A stretch of DNA of 64,000 nt from Bdellovibrio sp. CG22_combo_CG10-13_8_21_14_all_39_27 (GCA_002786715.1 PCTW01000064.1:93713-157712), one strand, 5' to 3'. Positions 53,746-62,773 are shown, counted from the first letter of the stretch. Notes: generated from the sequence alone by a model not told the origin. Translations and numbers: made by a program.

Positions 53746-55503
53746 ATGTCTCAGCATATCGATTCTGTTGTTGGCTCGCTCTTTTTTGGCAAAGTAGATG
53801 ACAACCATGTCTTTCCATTTCCCCAATTCACTGCAGATCAAAGTGGTTTAGCAAAAGAAATCATCGATGCTGTTGATAAATTTGCTGAAGACAATATTAA
53901 GAGTACGGAGTTTGACGAGAAGGGAGAACTACCTCTTGATGTTCTTCAAGGCTTGGCGGCGTTAGGTCTTTGCGGCTTGGCCGTCGAAGAGCAATACGGT
54001 GGAATGCAACTTGATTATTCGCTCTATTCAAGAGTGTTTGAACAAGTCGCAGGAATTGATGGTGCCGTTGCTACAACTCTTGGGGCCCACCAGTCAATCG
54101 GTTACCGCGCTATAATTAATGAAGGAACTCCGGAACAAAAAACAAAGTGGCTACCAAAGCTGGCGAGTGGCGAATCAATTGCGGCTTTTTGTTTGACTGA
54201 ACCAGGTTCAGGCTCTGATGCTTATTCAATTAAAACCAAAGCGACGAAAAATGCTGATGGAACATACACTATTAAAGGTCAAAAACTTTGGATCACGAAT
54301 GGTGGTTTGGCCGAAATTTATACCGTATTTTGTAAAACCGATCACGAAGTTGACGGAAAGACAGTTGAAAAGATTTCATGTTTGGTCGTAGAAAAAGGCA
54401 CAGAAGGTCTCTCTTTTGGTGAAAAAGAAAACAAAATGGGAATTCGCGCTTCAGAAACTCGTGCCGTCTATTTTGATAACGTCAAAGTTCCAGCTGAAAA
54501 TATGATTGGTGAAGCCGGAAAAGGTTTTAAAATTGCCATGAACGTTTTGAACTCTGGACGTCTTTCTCTTGGAGCAGGTTCAGTCGGTGGTATGAAGAAA
54601 ATTATGGCGCTTGCAACAGAACATGCTCGTACACGTAAACAATTTGATAAACCAATTAATGAATTCGGTTTGATTCAAGAAAAATTGGCCAATATGGCTT
54701 CTCTTACTTATGCAGCTGAATCTGTTGTATATCTAACAACAGGTAACATTGTAAGAGGGATGAAAGATTATTATCTCGAGTCTGCTGTATGTAAGGTCTT
54801 TAACTCTGAATGTCTGTGGGAAGTGGTGGATACTGGACTTCAAATCGCCGCAGGTAACGGTTATATGAAAGAATATCCTTATGAAAGATTGATGAGAGAT
54901 TCTCGAATCAATCTCATTTTCGAAGGAACGAATGAAATTCTTCGCTGCTTTATTGCCCTGTCAGGAATTAAAGAGCCTTCAGAAGATTTAAAAGAACTTG
55001 GAAAAATTGCTGACATGTCAAAAGCACTTCAAGATCCTATTAAGTCACTTGGCGTCCTTACTGACTTTGCAAAAGGCAGAATTTCAAAAATGGTAGGGTC
55101 AAGACTTCTCACTCAAGCTCATCCTTTATTAGAAGAGTGGGGAACTCATTTCTCAAATATGCTCGGTGACTTTGCCATTCAAGTCGAAAATACATTGATG
55201 AAGTATGGACGGAAGATTATCGATCATGAGCTTCCACAAAAGCGCTTGGCCAATATGACCATTCAACTTTATGCAATGTTGGCGGTGATCTCGAGAACAA
55301 CTCTTATTTTGAATGATGAGAAATTGGATCAAAAAGAGAAGGACTATTGTCTCGCTCTTTGCCAATATGCCTGTAGAGAATCTCGCCATAAATTTATGAC
55401 CAATTTTAGATCAATGAATCGCAATGCTGATAAATTGGTAGAAAACATTTCACAGATGGTAAGTGAGCGAGGTGGTTACGGACTCGATATCGTTAATTAC
55501 TAA
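53746..55503 (+). CDS. acyl-CoA dehydrogenase
   Basis: A 585-residue FAD enzyme that makes the trans-2-enoyl-CoA in the first step of fatty acid beta-oxidation. FAD and substrate regions: AFCLTEPGSGSDAYSIKTKA near 144-164, KLWITNGG near 183, ARTRKQFDKPINEFGLIQEKLA near 285. The catalytic base is E393 in IFEGTNEILR. A C-terminal extension of about 150 residues beyond the standard 380-400 is like very-long-chain acyl-CoA dehydrogenases, so long-chain substrates are likely. GGAG 9 bases before ATG. The next gene starts inside its end. Confidence 0.95.
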   Translation: MSQHIDSVVGSLFFGKVDDNHVFPFPQFTADQSGLAKEIIDAVDKFAEDNIKSTEFDEKGELPLDVLQGLAALGLCGLAVEEQYGGMQLDYSLYSRVFEQVAGIDGAVATTLGAHQSIGYRAIINEGTPEQKTKWLPKLASGESIAAFCLTEPGSGSDAYSIKTKATKNADGTYTIKGQKLWITNGGLAEIYTVFCKTDHEVDGKTVEKISCLVVEKGTEGLSFGEKENKMGIRASETRAVYFDNVKVPAENMIGEAGKGFKIAMNVLNSGRLSLGAGSVGGMKKIMALATEHARTRKQFDKPINEFGLIQEKLANMASLTYAAESVVYLTTGNIVRGMKDYYLESAVCKVFNSECLWEVVDTGLQIAAGNGYMKEYPYERLMRDSRINLIFEGTNEILRCFIALSGIKEPSEDLKELGKIADMSKALQDPIKSLGVLTDFAKGRISKMVGSRLLTQAHPLLEEWGTHFSNMLGDFAIQVENTLMKYGRKIIDHELPQKRLANMTIQLYAMLAVISRTTLILNDEKLDQKEKDYCLALCQYACRESRHKFMTNFRSMNRNADKLVENISQMVSERGGYGLDIVNY

Positions 55504-57265
55504 AAATCTTTTTTTAACTTCGGTGCTCATTTTAGTGGGCACCGCTTGTTCTTCTCCAAGTCCTCAACCTAAAAAAGTCGTTGAAGCTGAAACAATTGGA
55601 GATATGCTCGAGCGTAAGCTCGTGATTGATGGGCGACCCACTCAGCAAAATCAACATTCCCTTTTTCTAGATAGAACAAGCGACTATGGTCTCGACAATA
55701 TAAAGGCCACTCAGATTTATGCGGTCGACTTTAATCTCGATGGGCACCAAGATTTAGTTCTTTTACCTGAACATTATTCAAGTCCTCGCTTTTTTGAAAA
55801 TAAAAAAGGGAAATTTGTTGAACTTAAATATTCTCCCTTCCCCAAATTGATTCGCGCTCAGGCCATGGTTTTTGTGGACCTCGATCGTGATGGTCAAAAA
55901 GATCTTATCACTTACACTCTCAATCAAAGAACTGCTTTAAATTGGGATCCCATTGTTGTTTATCGTGGAGCCTTTGCTAAAGGAAAATTGTCCTATCAAA
56001 TTTGGCCAAACGCTGTGAGCTTAAGTCCAGACGCCACTTCATCTGTTGTTCCTTTTGATTTCGATCTCGATGGAAACCTTGATCTCTATGTTGGAAATTG
56101 GTACGACATGCGATCAAATCCTCCCGTTAATCGACCGGACCGTTTATTAAAAGGTGATGGCTTTCGTTTTTTTGATAACAGCGCACTCTTAGCGGATGAA
56201 CATCATTTTAAAAGAGATATCAAATTATTCGATAATGCCAGACCGACAATGGCCGTTAGTCTTTGCGATGTTGATCAGAACGGAAGACCTGATATTCTGA
56301 CTTCTTCTTCCGGTGGATATTTTAATAAAATGTGGCTCAATCTAAAGAAAGGTCAGCAATGGCTGATGCAAGATTATAGTGAAAAAGTGGGTTTTGCACA
56401 CGATCCTGATGGAGTGGGACCCTTGTCAGGCGGAAATAGTTTTTATGCAAGTTGTACTGATTATAATAATGATTCGATCATGGACATTGCAGTAGGTGAG
56501 CTTTTCCATTCCTATGAAAGCGAAAAGGTCGATCGTTCAGCCATTTTAACTGGATCGTCGTTAACTTTCCCCCCTGCTTTTATTCGCAATGAATATATTA
56601 ATGATGACGGATCAGGGAGATGGACTCAAGCCGATCGTCGCGGTACTTTTGCTGATCTTAATAACGACGGTTTGATTGATCTCATTATTGATAATTCAGG
56701 TTATCCACCGAAAACTCGTTTAGTTGTTTTTAGGCAACACCCTGATCATAGTTATGAAGATGTGGCTTTGGACTGGGGGGTTGACGTGATGAATCCTTCT
56801 GGCACTATCACGATAGATGTCGATGGCGATGGAGATTTGGATTTATTAGTCGGTCAAAATAGTATTCGTGACTCAAAAATTGAAAACCACCTGACACTTT
56901 TTGAAAATCAAACTGATTCAAAAGTAAAATCTCTTTCTATCAAGTTGCATGGTCAACGCAGTAATCGTGATGGAATTGGCGCCAAAATTGATGTTTATTC
57001 AGGCAATCAAATTCAACGACGAATTCATCAACTCTGGTCTGGCCCCTTGTCTTCACAATCTGAAAATAAATCTTTCTTTGGACTTGGCAATGACAATGTA
57101 AAAAAAATCATCGTGACTTGGCCGATTACGAAATCGAAAGATGATGAAAAGAACCTTGTCGTAACTTACGATCTAAGTCGAGCAAGATTAAAAGCTCGTT
57201 CTGTCATTACTCTTTGTGAGAGTGGTCAATGGCATAGAGGTCTTGCTCCCTGCTCAAATAAATAA
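55463..57265 (+). CDS. FG-GAP/VCBS-repeat lipoprotein with ASPIC/UnbV domain
   Basis: A 600-residue probable lipoprotein (LFLTSVLILVGTAC near 16-29, cysteine acylated). The rest is a beta-propeller of about seven FG-GAP/VCBS repeats with calcium loops of the type D-x-D-x-D-G-x-x-D-L (VDFNLDGHQDLVL, DLDRDGQKDLI, DFDLDGNLDLYVG, DLNNDGLIDLI, VDGDGDLDLLVG). An ASPIC/UnbV domain (DGIGAKIDVYSG and IIVTWP) ends it. Such proteins bind surfaces or ligands outside the cell; role unknown. Start GTG 55463 overlaps the dehydrogenase by 41 bases; GTG 55472 is possible. One base from the convergent LysR gene. Confidence 0.85.
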   Translation: MSEVVTDSISLITKNLFLTSVLILVGTACSSPSPQPKKVVEAETIGDMLERKLVIDGRPTQQNQHSLFLDRTSDYGLDNIKATQIYAVDFNLDGHQDLVLLPEHYSSPRFFENKKGKFVELKYSPFPKLIRAQAMVFVDLDRDGQKDLITYTLNQRTALNWDPIVVYRGAFAKGKLSYQIWPNAVSLSPDATSSVVPFDFDLDGNLDLYVGNWYDMRSNPPVNRPDRLLKGDGFRFFDNSALLADEHHFKRDIKLFDNARPTMAVSLCDVDQNGRPDILTSSSGGYFNKMWLNLKKGQQWLMQDYSEKVGFAHDPDGVGPLSGGNSFYASCTDYNNDSIMDIAVGELFHSYESEKVDRSAILTGSSLTFPPAFIRNEYINDDGSGRWTQADRRGTFADLNNDGLIDLIIDNSGYPPKTRLVVFRQHPDHSYEDVALDWGVDVMNPSGTITIDVDGDGDLDLLVGQNSIRDSKIENHLTLFENQTDSKVKSLSIKLHGQRSNRDGIGAKIDVYSGNQIQRRIHQLWSGPLSSQSENKSFFGLGNDNVKKIIVTWPITKSKDDEKNLVVTYDLSRARLKARSVITLCESGQWHRGLAPCSNK

Positions 57266-57266
57266 A

Positions 57267-58061
57267 TTAATGAATAATCTCTGCGATTTCTTTGATATGC
57301 CAAGGCATTGATTTGAAATTAAGTGTCGTCATAAAAATTTGTGATTGAGGTAGGTTTGGAAGTTCATAAACTTTGATATGATCATTTTTTCGCAAAAGAT
57401 GATCGGGGACGACGGCGATTCCAATGCCAAGTCTGACTAACTCAACGATAACATGTATGTCGGATACTTTGATAATAGATTGGCCTTGTTTGCGCGAAAT
57501 TTGATATAGATTGTCCTCGCTACCATAGACGATCCATCGATATTCATTAAGCTTTTTACGATTAACTTCATCTTTTGAAATAAGGACTAGTTTTTCGTCA
57601 AAGAGCTTCAGTGAACTGATCAAGTCAGTTTGAATTTCATCGGTTGAGAAAATAATATCATAGCGTCCCTCTTCAAGCCCTTTCTTAAGAGAGGCTTTGT
57701 CTCCAACATTTATTGAAAGACTGCGATTACTTTTTTTGTAATATTTTTGAATTCGAGGAACGAACCAATTTTTGAGAAGGCCATGAAGGATACCGATATG
57801 AATGGGGCGTGAGTCTTCTTTCTGAAAAATATCACTACTGGTTTGATCAAAGCGCTGTAGCGCCATCAAAAAAGATCTTCCTTTGTCAGTGAGTATCACT
57901 TTTTTTGACGAGCGAATGAAAAGCTCTTGTCCGACACTTTCTTCAAGGAGCTTCACTTGGCGTGAAACAGCGGATTGGGCGATTCCTAGAATTTCAGCGG
58001 CCTTGGAAAAGGAGGCATGTTCGGCAGTTAGGAGAAAGGCCTTGAGGTAGCGGTAATCCAT
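57267..58061 (-). CDS. LysR-family transcriptional regulator
   Basis: A 264-residue regulator: HTH at about 1-60 (YLKAFLLTAEHASFSKAAEILGIAQSAVSRQVKLLEE), then a LysR substrate-binding domain with IHIGILHGLL near 93 and ELVRLGIGIAVVPDHLL near 215. It is somewhat shorter than the usual 290-310. Its start shares a base with the stop of the A-type-like gene (TAATG), so the two are co-transcribed. Targets unknown. Confidence 0.93.
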   Translation of the reverse strand: MDYRYLKAFLLTAEHASFSKAAEILGIAQSAVSRQVKLLEESVGQELFIRSSKKVILTDKGRSFLMALQRFDQTSSDIFQKEDSRPIHIGILHGLLKNWFVPRIQKYYKKSNRSLSINVGDKASLKKGLEEGRYDIIFSTDEIQTDLISSLKLFDEKLVLISKDEVNRKKLNEYRWIVYGSEDNLYQISRKQGQSIIKVSDIHVIVELVRLGIGIAVVPDHLLRKNDHIKVYELPNLPQSQIFMTTLNFKSMPWHIKEIAEIIH

Positions 58062-58459
58062 TAATCATCTTCCTTAACGGGGAGAATCTTATCTTCATCT
58101 TGGCGCCAAAATTTTCCCATGAACTCTTTTTGCTGTGGATGAGTGAGTACAAAACCATCCGCGTTTTGTTCAGGATCAAATTGAAAATCGATATGGATTT
58201 TTTGGGCATAAAAGGCACAGAAGGGATCAAAAACGAAAGGCAGACCCTCAGCTTTTACTTCGAAATCTTGATCGTGCTTCTCGTCAAAACCAAGAGCATA
58301 GTCGAAACCACCGCATCCTTTGCCACTGATTGTAATGCGAATCGATTTCCCCTCTAGAGTCCAATCATTTTCCAGCATCAGACGCAATTGGTCTGTCGCC
58401 GACTTAGATAAAGTTGGTTGAGGGGCAGCAATTCGCTCGCGATCGATTTCAAATCCCAC
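58061..58459 (-). CDS. HesB/IscA (A-type)-like protein lacking the C-terminal CGC motif
   Basis: A 132-residue protein of A-type carrier ancestry: LSKSATDQLRLMLEN, then IRITISGKGCGGFDYALGFDE, matching the first conserved cysteine region of IscA/ErpA. The C-terminal C-G-C that gives the other cluster ligands is replaced by a GFVLTHPQQKEFMGKFW end; a second cysteine is in FDPFCAFY. It may bind a cluster differently or be a non-binding relative. It precedes and is coupled with a LysR gene, and is divergent from the M61 peptidase. Confidence 0.7.
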   Translation of the reverse strand: MGFEIDRERIAAPQPTLSKSATDQLRLMLENDWTLEGKSIRITISGKGCGGFDYALGFDEKHDQDFEVKAEGLPFVFDPFCAFYAQKIHIDFQFDPEQNADGFVLTHPQQKEFMGKFWRQDEDKILPVKEDD

Positions 58460-58535
58460 GGTTGATATGTCCTTTGAAAAGGGGCAATATATGATGGTTT
58501 TTATGACACATACGCAACACTAAGGGAAGCATTCT

Positions 58536-60278
58536 ATGCAAAAGTCAATTCAGCTCGATTATAAATTATTGATTGAACGTCCAGAAGAGCACTATGTGAA
58601 GGTTATTATTAGTGGTCAATTTCCACAGGATGAAGAGTCTTTATCTTTCTTTTTGCCAAGTTGGTCTCCTGGTTCTTACTTAATGAGAGAGTATGCTCGC
58701 AATATTCGCAAACTCACAGTGACTAGCGAAACAGGGGAGAGACTTTATGCCGAACAAATGCATAAGGGAGTTTGGGATGTTGAACGCTTACATACTGGGG
58801 TTAATCAGAAAAGAGCAAATTCTTTTGAAGTGAGTTATGAGATCTATTGTCACGAATTGACTGTTAGAACTTCGCATGTCGATCTCAGTCATGCCTTTAT
58901 TCATGGGCCTTCGGTCTTTATGGGCGTGAAAGATTATTCCATGCCAAATCCTAAACTCGAAGTTCGCTTTCCGCCGTTGTGGTCAAAAATTTCGACAGGA
59001 CTTAAAGATATTTCAGAAAAAAGAGAAGTGTTTCTTTATTCAGCGGAAGATTACGATACTTTAATCGATGCTCCTCTCGAGATTGGCTGTCATGAGACAG
59101 ATGGATTTCGAGTTCAGAACGTTGATCATGAATTGGCCTTCTACGGAAACGTCCTCCCTCATAATCGCAAGATTAAAGAAGACATGAAGACGATTGTCGA
59201 AACAGTACTTGCAACCACTAAAGAAATTCCTTACGAAAAATATACTTTTATTACGCACTTTGTACCAAGCAAGTACGGTGGTCTCGAACATTTGAATTCG
59301 ACAGCTCTACATTTTTCGCCAACTCTTTTGAATGATCGCAAAGAGTATGTGAACTGGTTGGCCCTCGTCGCTCATGAGTATTTTCACACTTGGAACGTAA
59401 AGCGTATTCGCCCTGTAGAGCTTGGGCCCTTTGATTATTTGAATGAAGCAATGACTCGAATGTTATGGCTTGCTGAAGGCCTCACCAGTTTCATGGATGA
59501 ACTTTTTGTTGTTCGATCGGGACTTTGTTCACTTGAAGAGTATCTTGATATGCAAAAAGATAATTGGAATCGAATGCTCGGTATTCCCGGACGTTATTTT
59601 CACTCACTCGACGACAGTTCTTTCAATGCTTGGATTAAACTCTATCGTCCTGATGAAAACTCGGCCAATTCATCCATTAGTTATTATTTAAAAGGTGGCA
59701 TTGTTTTCTTTGCCCTCAATATTTTATTGAATGAGAAAGGCCTAAGTGTTGATCATTTATTTGATGCCCTTTGGACTCGCTATAAAAATGATCCTGCTCA
59801 TGGAGTCACCAGTGATGAAGTTTACGACATGGTTGAAAAACTTGGTGGTAAAGAAATTTGTGATGAGTTCAAAATGCTTAATCAAACGACTGAAGAATTA
59901 AATCTTGAAAAGTATGCTCAAAAAATGGGATTAGAAATAGTTTGGGAAGAATCCAAAGCTCCTTATGTCGGGGCCAATGCTGATATTCAAGGTGATCGTG
60001 TTTTTCTAAAATCAGTGGCACTAGATTCTCCCGCATCGAAAGCAGGACTCAATGCTGACGATGAAATCATTGCTTTGAATGGTATGCGTGTGACAAAGAA
60101 AGAATGGGGTGACTTTTCTAAAATGCTACTTGTAGGAACACCTTATGAGATGACACTTTCGCGCTTGGGGCAATTGATGAAAGTCGTGTTCACGCCTGGA
60201 AAAGCACCTCGTACAGTTAAGGAAATTAAACCCGTGAATAAAGCTCTGGTTACTCAAGTTTTGGGTCTTAAAAGCTAA
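58536..60278 (+). CDS. M61-family metallopeptidase with PDZ domain
   Basis: A 580-residue zinc peptidase of the glycyl aminopeptidase family. The N-terminal domain (1-190) is beta-rich (PSWSPGSYLMREYARNI at 41-57), the catalytic domain has H280-E281 and H284 in VAHEYFHTWNVKRIRP and the third ligand in [15 protein letters not shown] domain (VALDSPASKAGLNADDEIIALNG near 492-514) ends it. No signal peptide is visible, so it is probably cytoplasmic, unlike some exported relatives. GGAAGC lies just before the start. Confidence 0.95.
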   Translation: MQKSIQLDYKLLIERPEEHYVKVIISGQFPQDEESLSFFLPSWSPGSYLMREYARNIRKLTVTSETGERLYAEQMHKGVWDVERLHTGVNQKRANSFEVSYEIYCHELTVRTSHVDLSHAFIHGPSVFMGVKDYSMPNPKLEVRFPPLWSKISTGLKDISEKREVFLYSAEDYDTLIDAPLEIGCHETDGFRVQNVDHELAFYGNVLPHNRKIKEDMKTIVETVLATTKEIPYEKYTFITHFVPSKYGGLEHLNSTALHFSPTLLNDRKEYVNWLALVAHEYFHTWNVKRIRPVELGPFDYLNEAMTRMLWLAEGLTSFMDELFVVRSGLCSLEEYLDMQKDNWNRMLGIPGRYFHSLDDSSFNAWIKLYRPDENSANSSISYYLKGGIVFFALNILLNEKGLSVDHLFDALWTRYKNDPAHGVTSDEVYDMVEKLGGKEICDEFKMLNQTTEELNLEKYAQKMGLEIVWEESKAPYVGANADIQGDRVFLKSVALDSPASKAGLNADDEIIALNGMRVTKKEWGDFSKMLLVGTPYEMTLSRLGQLMKVVFTPGKAPRTVKEIKPVNKALVTQVLGLKS

Positions 60279-60326
60279 CTATTTGAAATACCATCCACTC
60301 TAGTTTTATCAATAACTTGCCGATAA

Positions 60327-60356
60327 GCCTCTGAGAAAACTTTTTTTCTCGGAGGT
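60327..60356 (+). promoter_or_regulatory. hairpin covering the ribosome binding site of the PilZ gene
   Basis: CCTCTGAGAAAA (60328-60339) pairs with TTTTCTCGGAGG (60344-60355), one G-U pair and a 4-base loop. The GGAGG (60351-60355) is the ribosome site for the TTG start at 60363, so the folded RNA would hide it. Could control translation, for example by temperature or a protein or sRNA, or be a poor terminator for the M61 gene. Confidence 0.55.
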
Positions 60357-60362
60357 CTATTT

Positions 60363-61823
60363 TTGTCGAAAGGTTATGCCATAGTTCGACCAGGTAACCG
60401 TATTGAAGGGATTGGAATGAATCGCCTTCGTTGGTTAATGGAGCAAGGAGAGTTTTCTCCTTTTAACTATGTTTATGACTACGACCAATTACTTTGGATT
60501 CGTCCTAGTGACGAACCAACTCTCGCGACGATTGAATTACTGGCCCATTGGATTGAATCGCCGTTTGAAAAACCTTCATTTAATCCGCCGCCTTTTCCTC
60601 CAGAGATGAATGACAGTGTTCCAGATCAAATCAAAGAAGAAGTTTATACAGCAGCTGAAAATCCAGAAGTTGATAAATGGCAGCTAGAGGTATCGTTGTT
60701 AGAGCAAGAGAATGCTGATGCCATGGAGCGATTAATTGAAAAAGAAAATCGCATTGTTGAGCTCATGGAGCAAAATAAAATCCTCCGTAGTGATGTGTGG
60801 AAAGTTGATCTTGAAAGCAAAATTGTTCAGCTCGAAAATTCTAATATGGCTTCTCAACAACAAATTGAAATCCTTAAGAAGGAAGTTCTTTTTTATAAGC
60901 ATAAATTAGCTGAGAAGAGTAAGGCATTGCGGAGTCTTAAAATTAAAGCACGCAACCTTCTTAAGTCGAAAGAAGAGTTGGGCGAGCATTTTGAGCAAGC
61001 AATTAATACTGGTTTATTAGTCCAAAAGGAATTAGAACACTTGCAAGAGGACATTACAAAATTAAAAATAGAAAAGCCAAAAGTCGTCGAAAAAATTGTA
61101 GTCGTTGAGAAAAAAGCTGAAGAGCCTGTGCAAAAGAAAGTGGTTGCTCGTAAGCCACCCGAGGTGAAACCAAACTTTGAACGCATGCAGGAAACTCTTA
61201 ATACTAAATCGCCACAAGAGTTACAGACTTTGATGGGGGAATTTTATGAAATTTCAAACAACCCCGTTTGGATGATACAGCATGAAGGTGTAGAGAAGGG
61301 GCCGTTTCGATTTGAAGATGTTCGTTCAATGATTAAATTCAATCGCCTCGACCATCAATCTCAATTAAAGAAAAAAGGTGAATTAAACTGGTCTCCTATG
61401 ATTGAGTATGCTGAATTTTCTGCACCTGTAGAAGAAGTAGATGTGAATGAAGATGGCACTATCTCTCGTCATTTTTTAATTAAAAGAAGTGAGTATCGCG
61501 CGCCCTTTTATGAAGTTGCTGAAGTTCAAGTTGGCAATGTCACTGTTAAAGGATTTTGCGTTTCACTTTCTGTTTCTGGATGCTTCATAGAGCTTCCGCG
61601 ACTGAACGATAAAATTCTATCAGTGGGTGCTGAAGTCGAAATTGTTATAAATGCGACTTCTCTCAATCATCGGATTCAATCAAAAGCGATTATTAGGCGC
61701 TTATCTCAAAAGCGACCTAAGGGAATTGGATTGTCTTTTGAATTTTTAAACGCTGAGTCAAAAGTAATCATCGAAACTTTTATTAATCAACTGCTAAACA
61801 AGCAGTTAGAAAACGCCGCATAG
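60363..61823 (+). CDS. GYF-coiled coil-GYF-PilZ protein
   Basis: A 486-residue cytoplasmic protein beginning with TTG after GGAGG. A GYF_2-like segment at the start (GYAIVRPGNRIEGIGMNRLRW), a second one near 300-345 (VWMIQHEGVEKGPFRFEDV), a long coiled coil between (about 110-280), and a C-terminal PilZ domain (about 370-480). PilZ domains bind c-di-GMP through RxxxR and (D/N)xSxxG; here R-S-E-Y-R is present but the second reads S-L-S-V-S-G, with Ser for Asp/Asn, so binding is uncertain. Bdellovibrionota carry many such PilZ proteins. It follows the M61 gene by 84 bases. Confidence 0.82.
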   Translation: MSKGYAIVRPGNRIEGIGMNRLRWLMEQGEFSPFNYVYDYDQLLWIRPSDEPTLATIELLAHWIESPFEKPSFNPPPFPPEMNDSVPDQIKEEVYTAAENPEVDKWQLEVSLLEQENADAMERLIEKENRIVELMEQNKILRSDVWKVDLESKIVQLENSNMASQQQIEILKKEVLFYKHKLAEKSKALRSLKIKARNLLKSKEELGEHFEQAINTGLLVQKELEHLQEDITKLKIEKPKVVEKIVVVEKKAEEPVQKKVVARKPPEVKPNFERMQETLNTKSPQELQTLMGEFYEISNNPVWMIQHEGVEKGPFRFEDVRSMIKFNRLDHQSQLKKKGELNWSPMIEYAEFSAPVEEVDVNEDGTISRHFLIKRSEYRAPFYEVAEVQVGNVTVKGFCVSLSVSGCFIELPRLNDKILSVGAEVEIVINATSLNHRIQSKAIIRRLSQKRPKGIGLSFEFLNAESKVIIETFINQLLNKQLENAA

Positions 61824-61895
61824 CATTTTCTTTCTGAATAAAAAATAATCATTCTTAAATTGACTTCATTCGACTCACAGGAGTAAGTTCCGCAC

Positions 61896-62441
61896 ATGAA
61901 AACACTAGTGCTCATGAGTCTCTTTTTGACCTTTTCTTTGCGTGCTCAAACGCAAACGCTGCCATGGATTCAGCTTTCAGGTAATGGTTATTATTCATTT
62001 ATTGTGACTGCCCATGTCGGATTAAAGGCCCAAAATACAGGTGATGACCGCTGTATGAACGTTGTTGATTATGACGATGAAGAGTATCGCAATCCCCATG
62101 TTTTCCATATCGATGCTTACACATGGGTTGATTATACTAATCGTTATTACCTTGACTTTAACGTCGAAAATCGTCTTAAAGACGAAATCAGCCGCCAGAG
62201 AGAAAATGGCGTTTTATCGGGTCTCGATAGTATGTCAGTAGATGACTATATCAAGCTTTGTAATCCTGTTATTTTTCAAATTTCAGTTCTTCATCGCGAT
62301 TCGCAACTTCAGTTGAGAGACACTCCAAATGCTAGCTATACGACAGATTATGAGATCGAATATGGCTCAACGCGCGTAGGGGATTATTCATTCTCCAGAG
62401 CTCCAAAATATATTTCTTTTGACATTAAATTCTTAGAGTAA
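61896..62441 (+). CDS. exported protein of unknown function
   Basis: A 181-residue protein with signal peptide MKTLVLMSLFLTFSLRAQ. Beta-rich mature part with many Tyr and Asp (YFIVTAHVGLKA, NPHVFHIDAYTWVDYTNRYYLDF, YTTDYEIEYGSTRV in short pieces) and two cysteines (DDRCMN and KLCNP). No family recognised. CAGGAG 11 bases before ATG. It may be in one unit with the small exported peptide downstream. Confidence 0.6.
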   Translation: MKTLVLMSLFLTFSLRAQTQTLPWIQLSGNGYYSFIVTAHVGLKAQNTGDDRCMNVVDYDDEEYRNPHVFHIDAYTWVDYTNRYYLDFNVENRLKDEISRQRENGVLSGLDSMSVDDYIKLCNPVIFQISVLHRDSQLQLRDTPNASYTTDYEIEYGSTRVGDYSFSRAPKYISFDIKFLE

Positions 62442-62465
62442 TTTTACATTACTTGTCGCTTTGCA

Positions 62466-62502
62466 TATCATTTGGTATCAAATGATAATGATTTTATTTT
62501 AG
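62466..62502. promoter_or_regulatory. inverted repeat, Fur-box-like, before the small exported peptide
   Basis: TATCATTTG and CAAATGATA form a perfect 9-base inverted repeat with a GTAT centre (62466-62487), overlapped by GATAATGAT (62484-62492), which matches the first half of the Fur box. It ends 24 bases before the peptide start at 62512. A T-rich run after it means a weak terminator is an alternative reading. Confidence 0.4.
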
Positions 62503-62511
62503 GAGCCTTCA

Positions 62512-62658
62512 ATGTACCCACACGAAGTTCAAGCAACGATGGCCAAGATTATTTTTTTCATTTTTGCTACTCTTATGGTTTGCTTCTCTCGCGCTAATGC
62601 CTTTGAAGTTCCTAGTTATCAATCAGCTCCTGTTGTCATTAATCACATCTCAAAATAG
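62512..62658 (+). CDS. short exported peptide, 48 residues
   Basis: A small open frame with AGGAG 6 bases before ATG 62512. The protein has an N-terminal polar part (MYPHEVQATMAK), a hydrophobic core (IIFFIFATLMVCFS) and a likely signal peptidase site after RANA, leaving only about 18 residues (FEVPSYQSAPVVINHISK). The signal peptide, ribosome site and flanking inverted repeats support a real gene, but no relative is known to me. Could be an exported peptide, signal or small membrane protein. Confidence 0.45.
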   Translation: MYPHEVQATMAKIIFFIFATLMVCFSRANAFEVPSYQSAPVVINHISK

Positions 62659-62670
62659 CATAAGTTCAAA

Positions 62671-62687
62671 CTAATAATCATTATTAG
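62671..62687. promoter_or_regulatory. 17-base palindrome resembling a Fur box, upstream of glnN
   Basis: CTAATAATCATTATTAG has 8-base perfect arms around one central base. TAATCATTAT matches the second half of the Fur consensus; by my count 14 of 19 positions fit. It lies 87 bases before glnN, between the small peptide stop and glnN. Confidence 0.4.
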
Positions 62688-62773
62688 AAAAAGTTATAGA
62701 CATAATCTGTTGATTTAGCGTACAATTTTTTCGTCTACACATCCCCATATAATTGCTTAAGGAGACCAAAACT

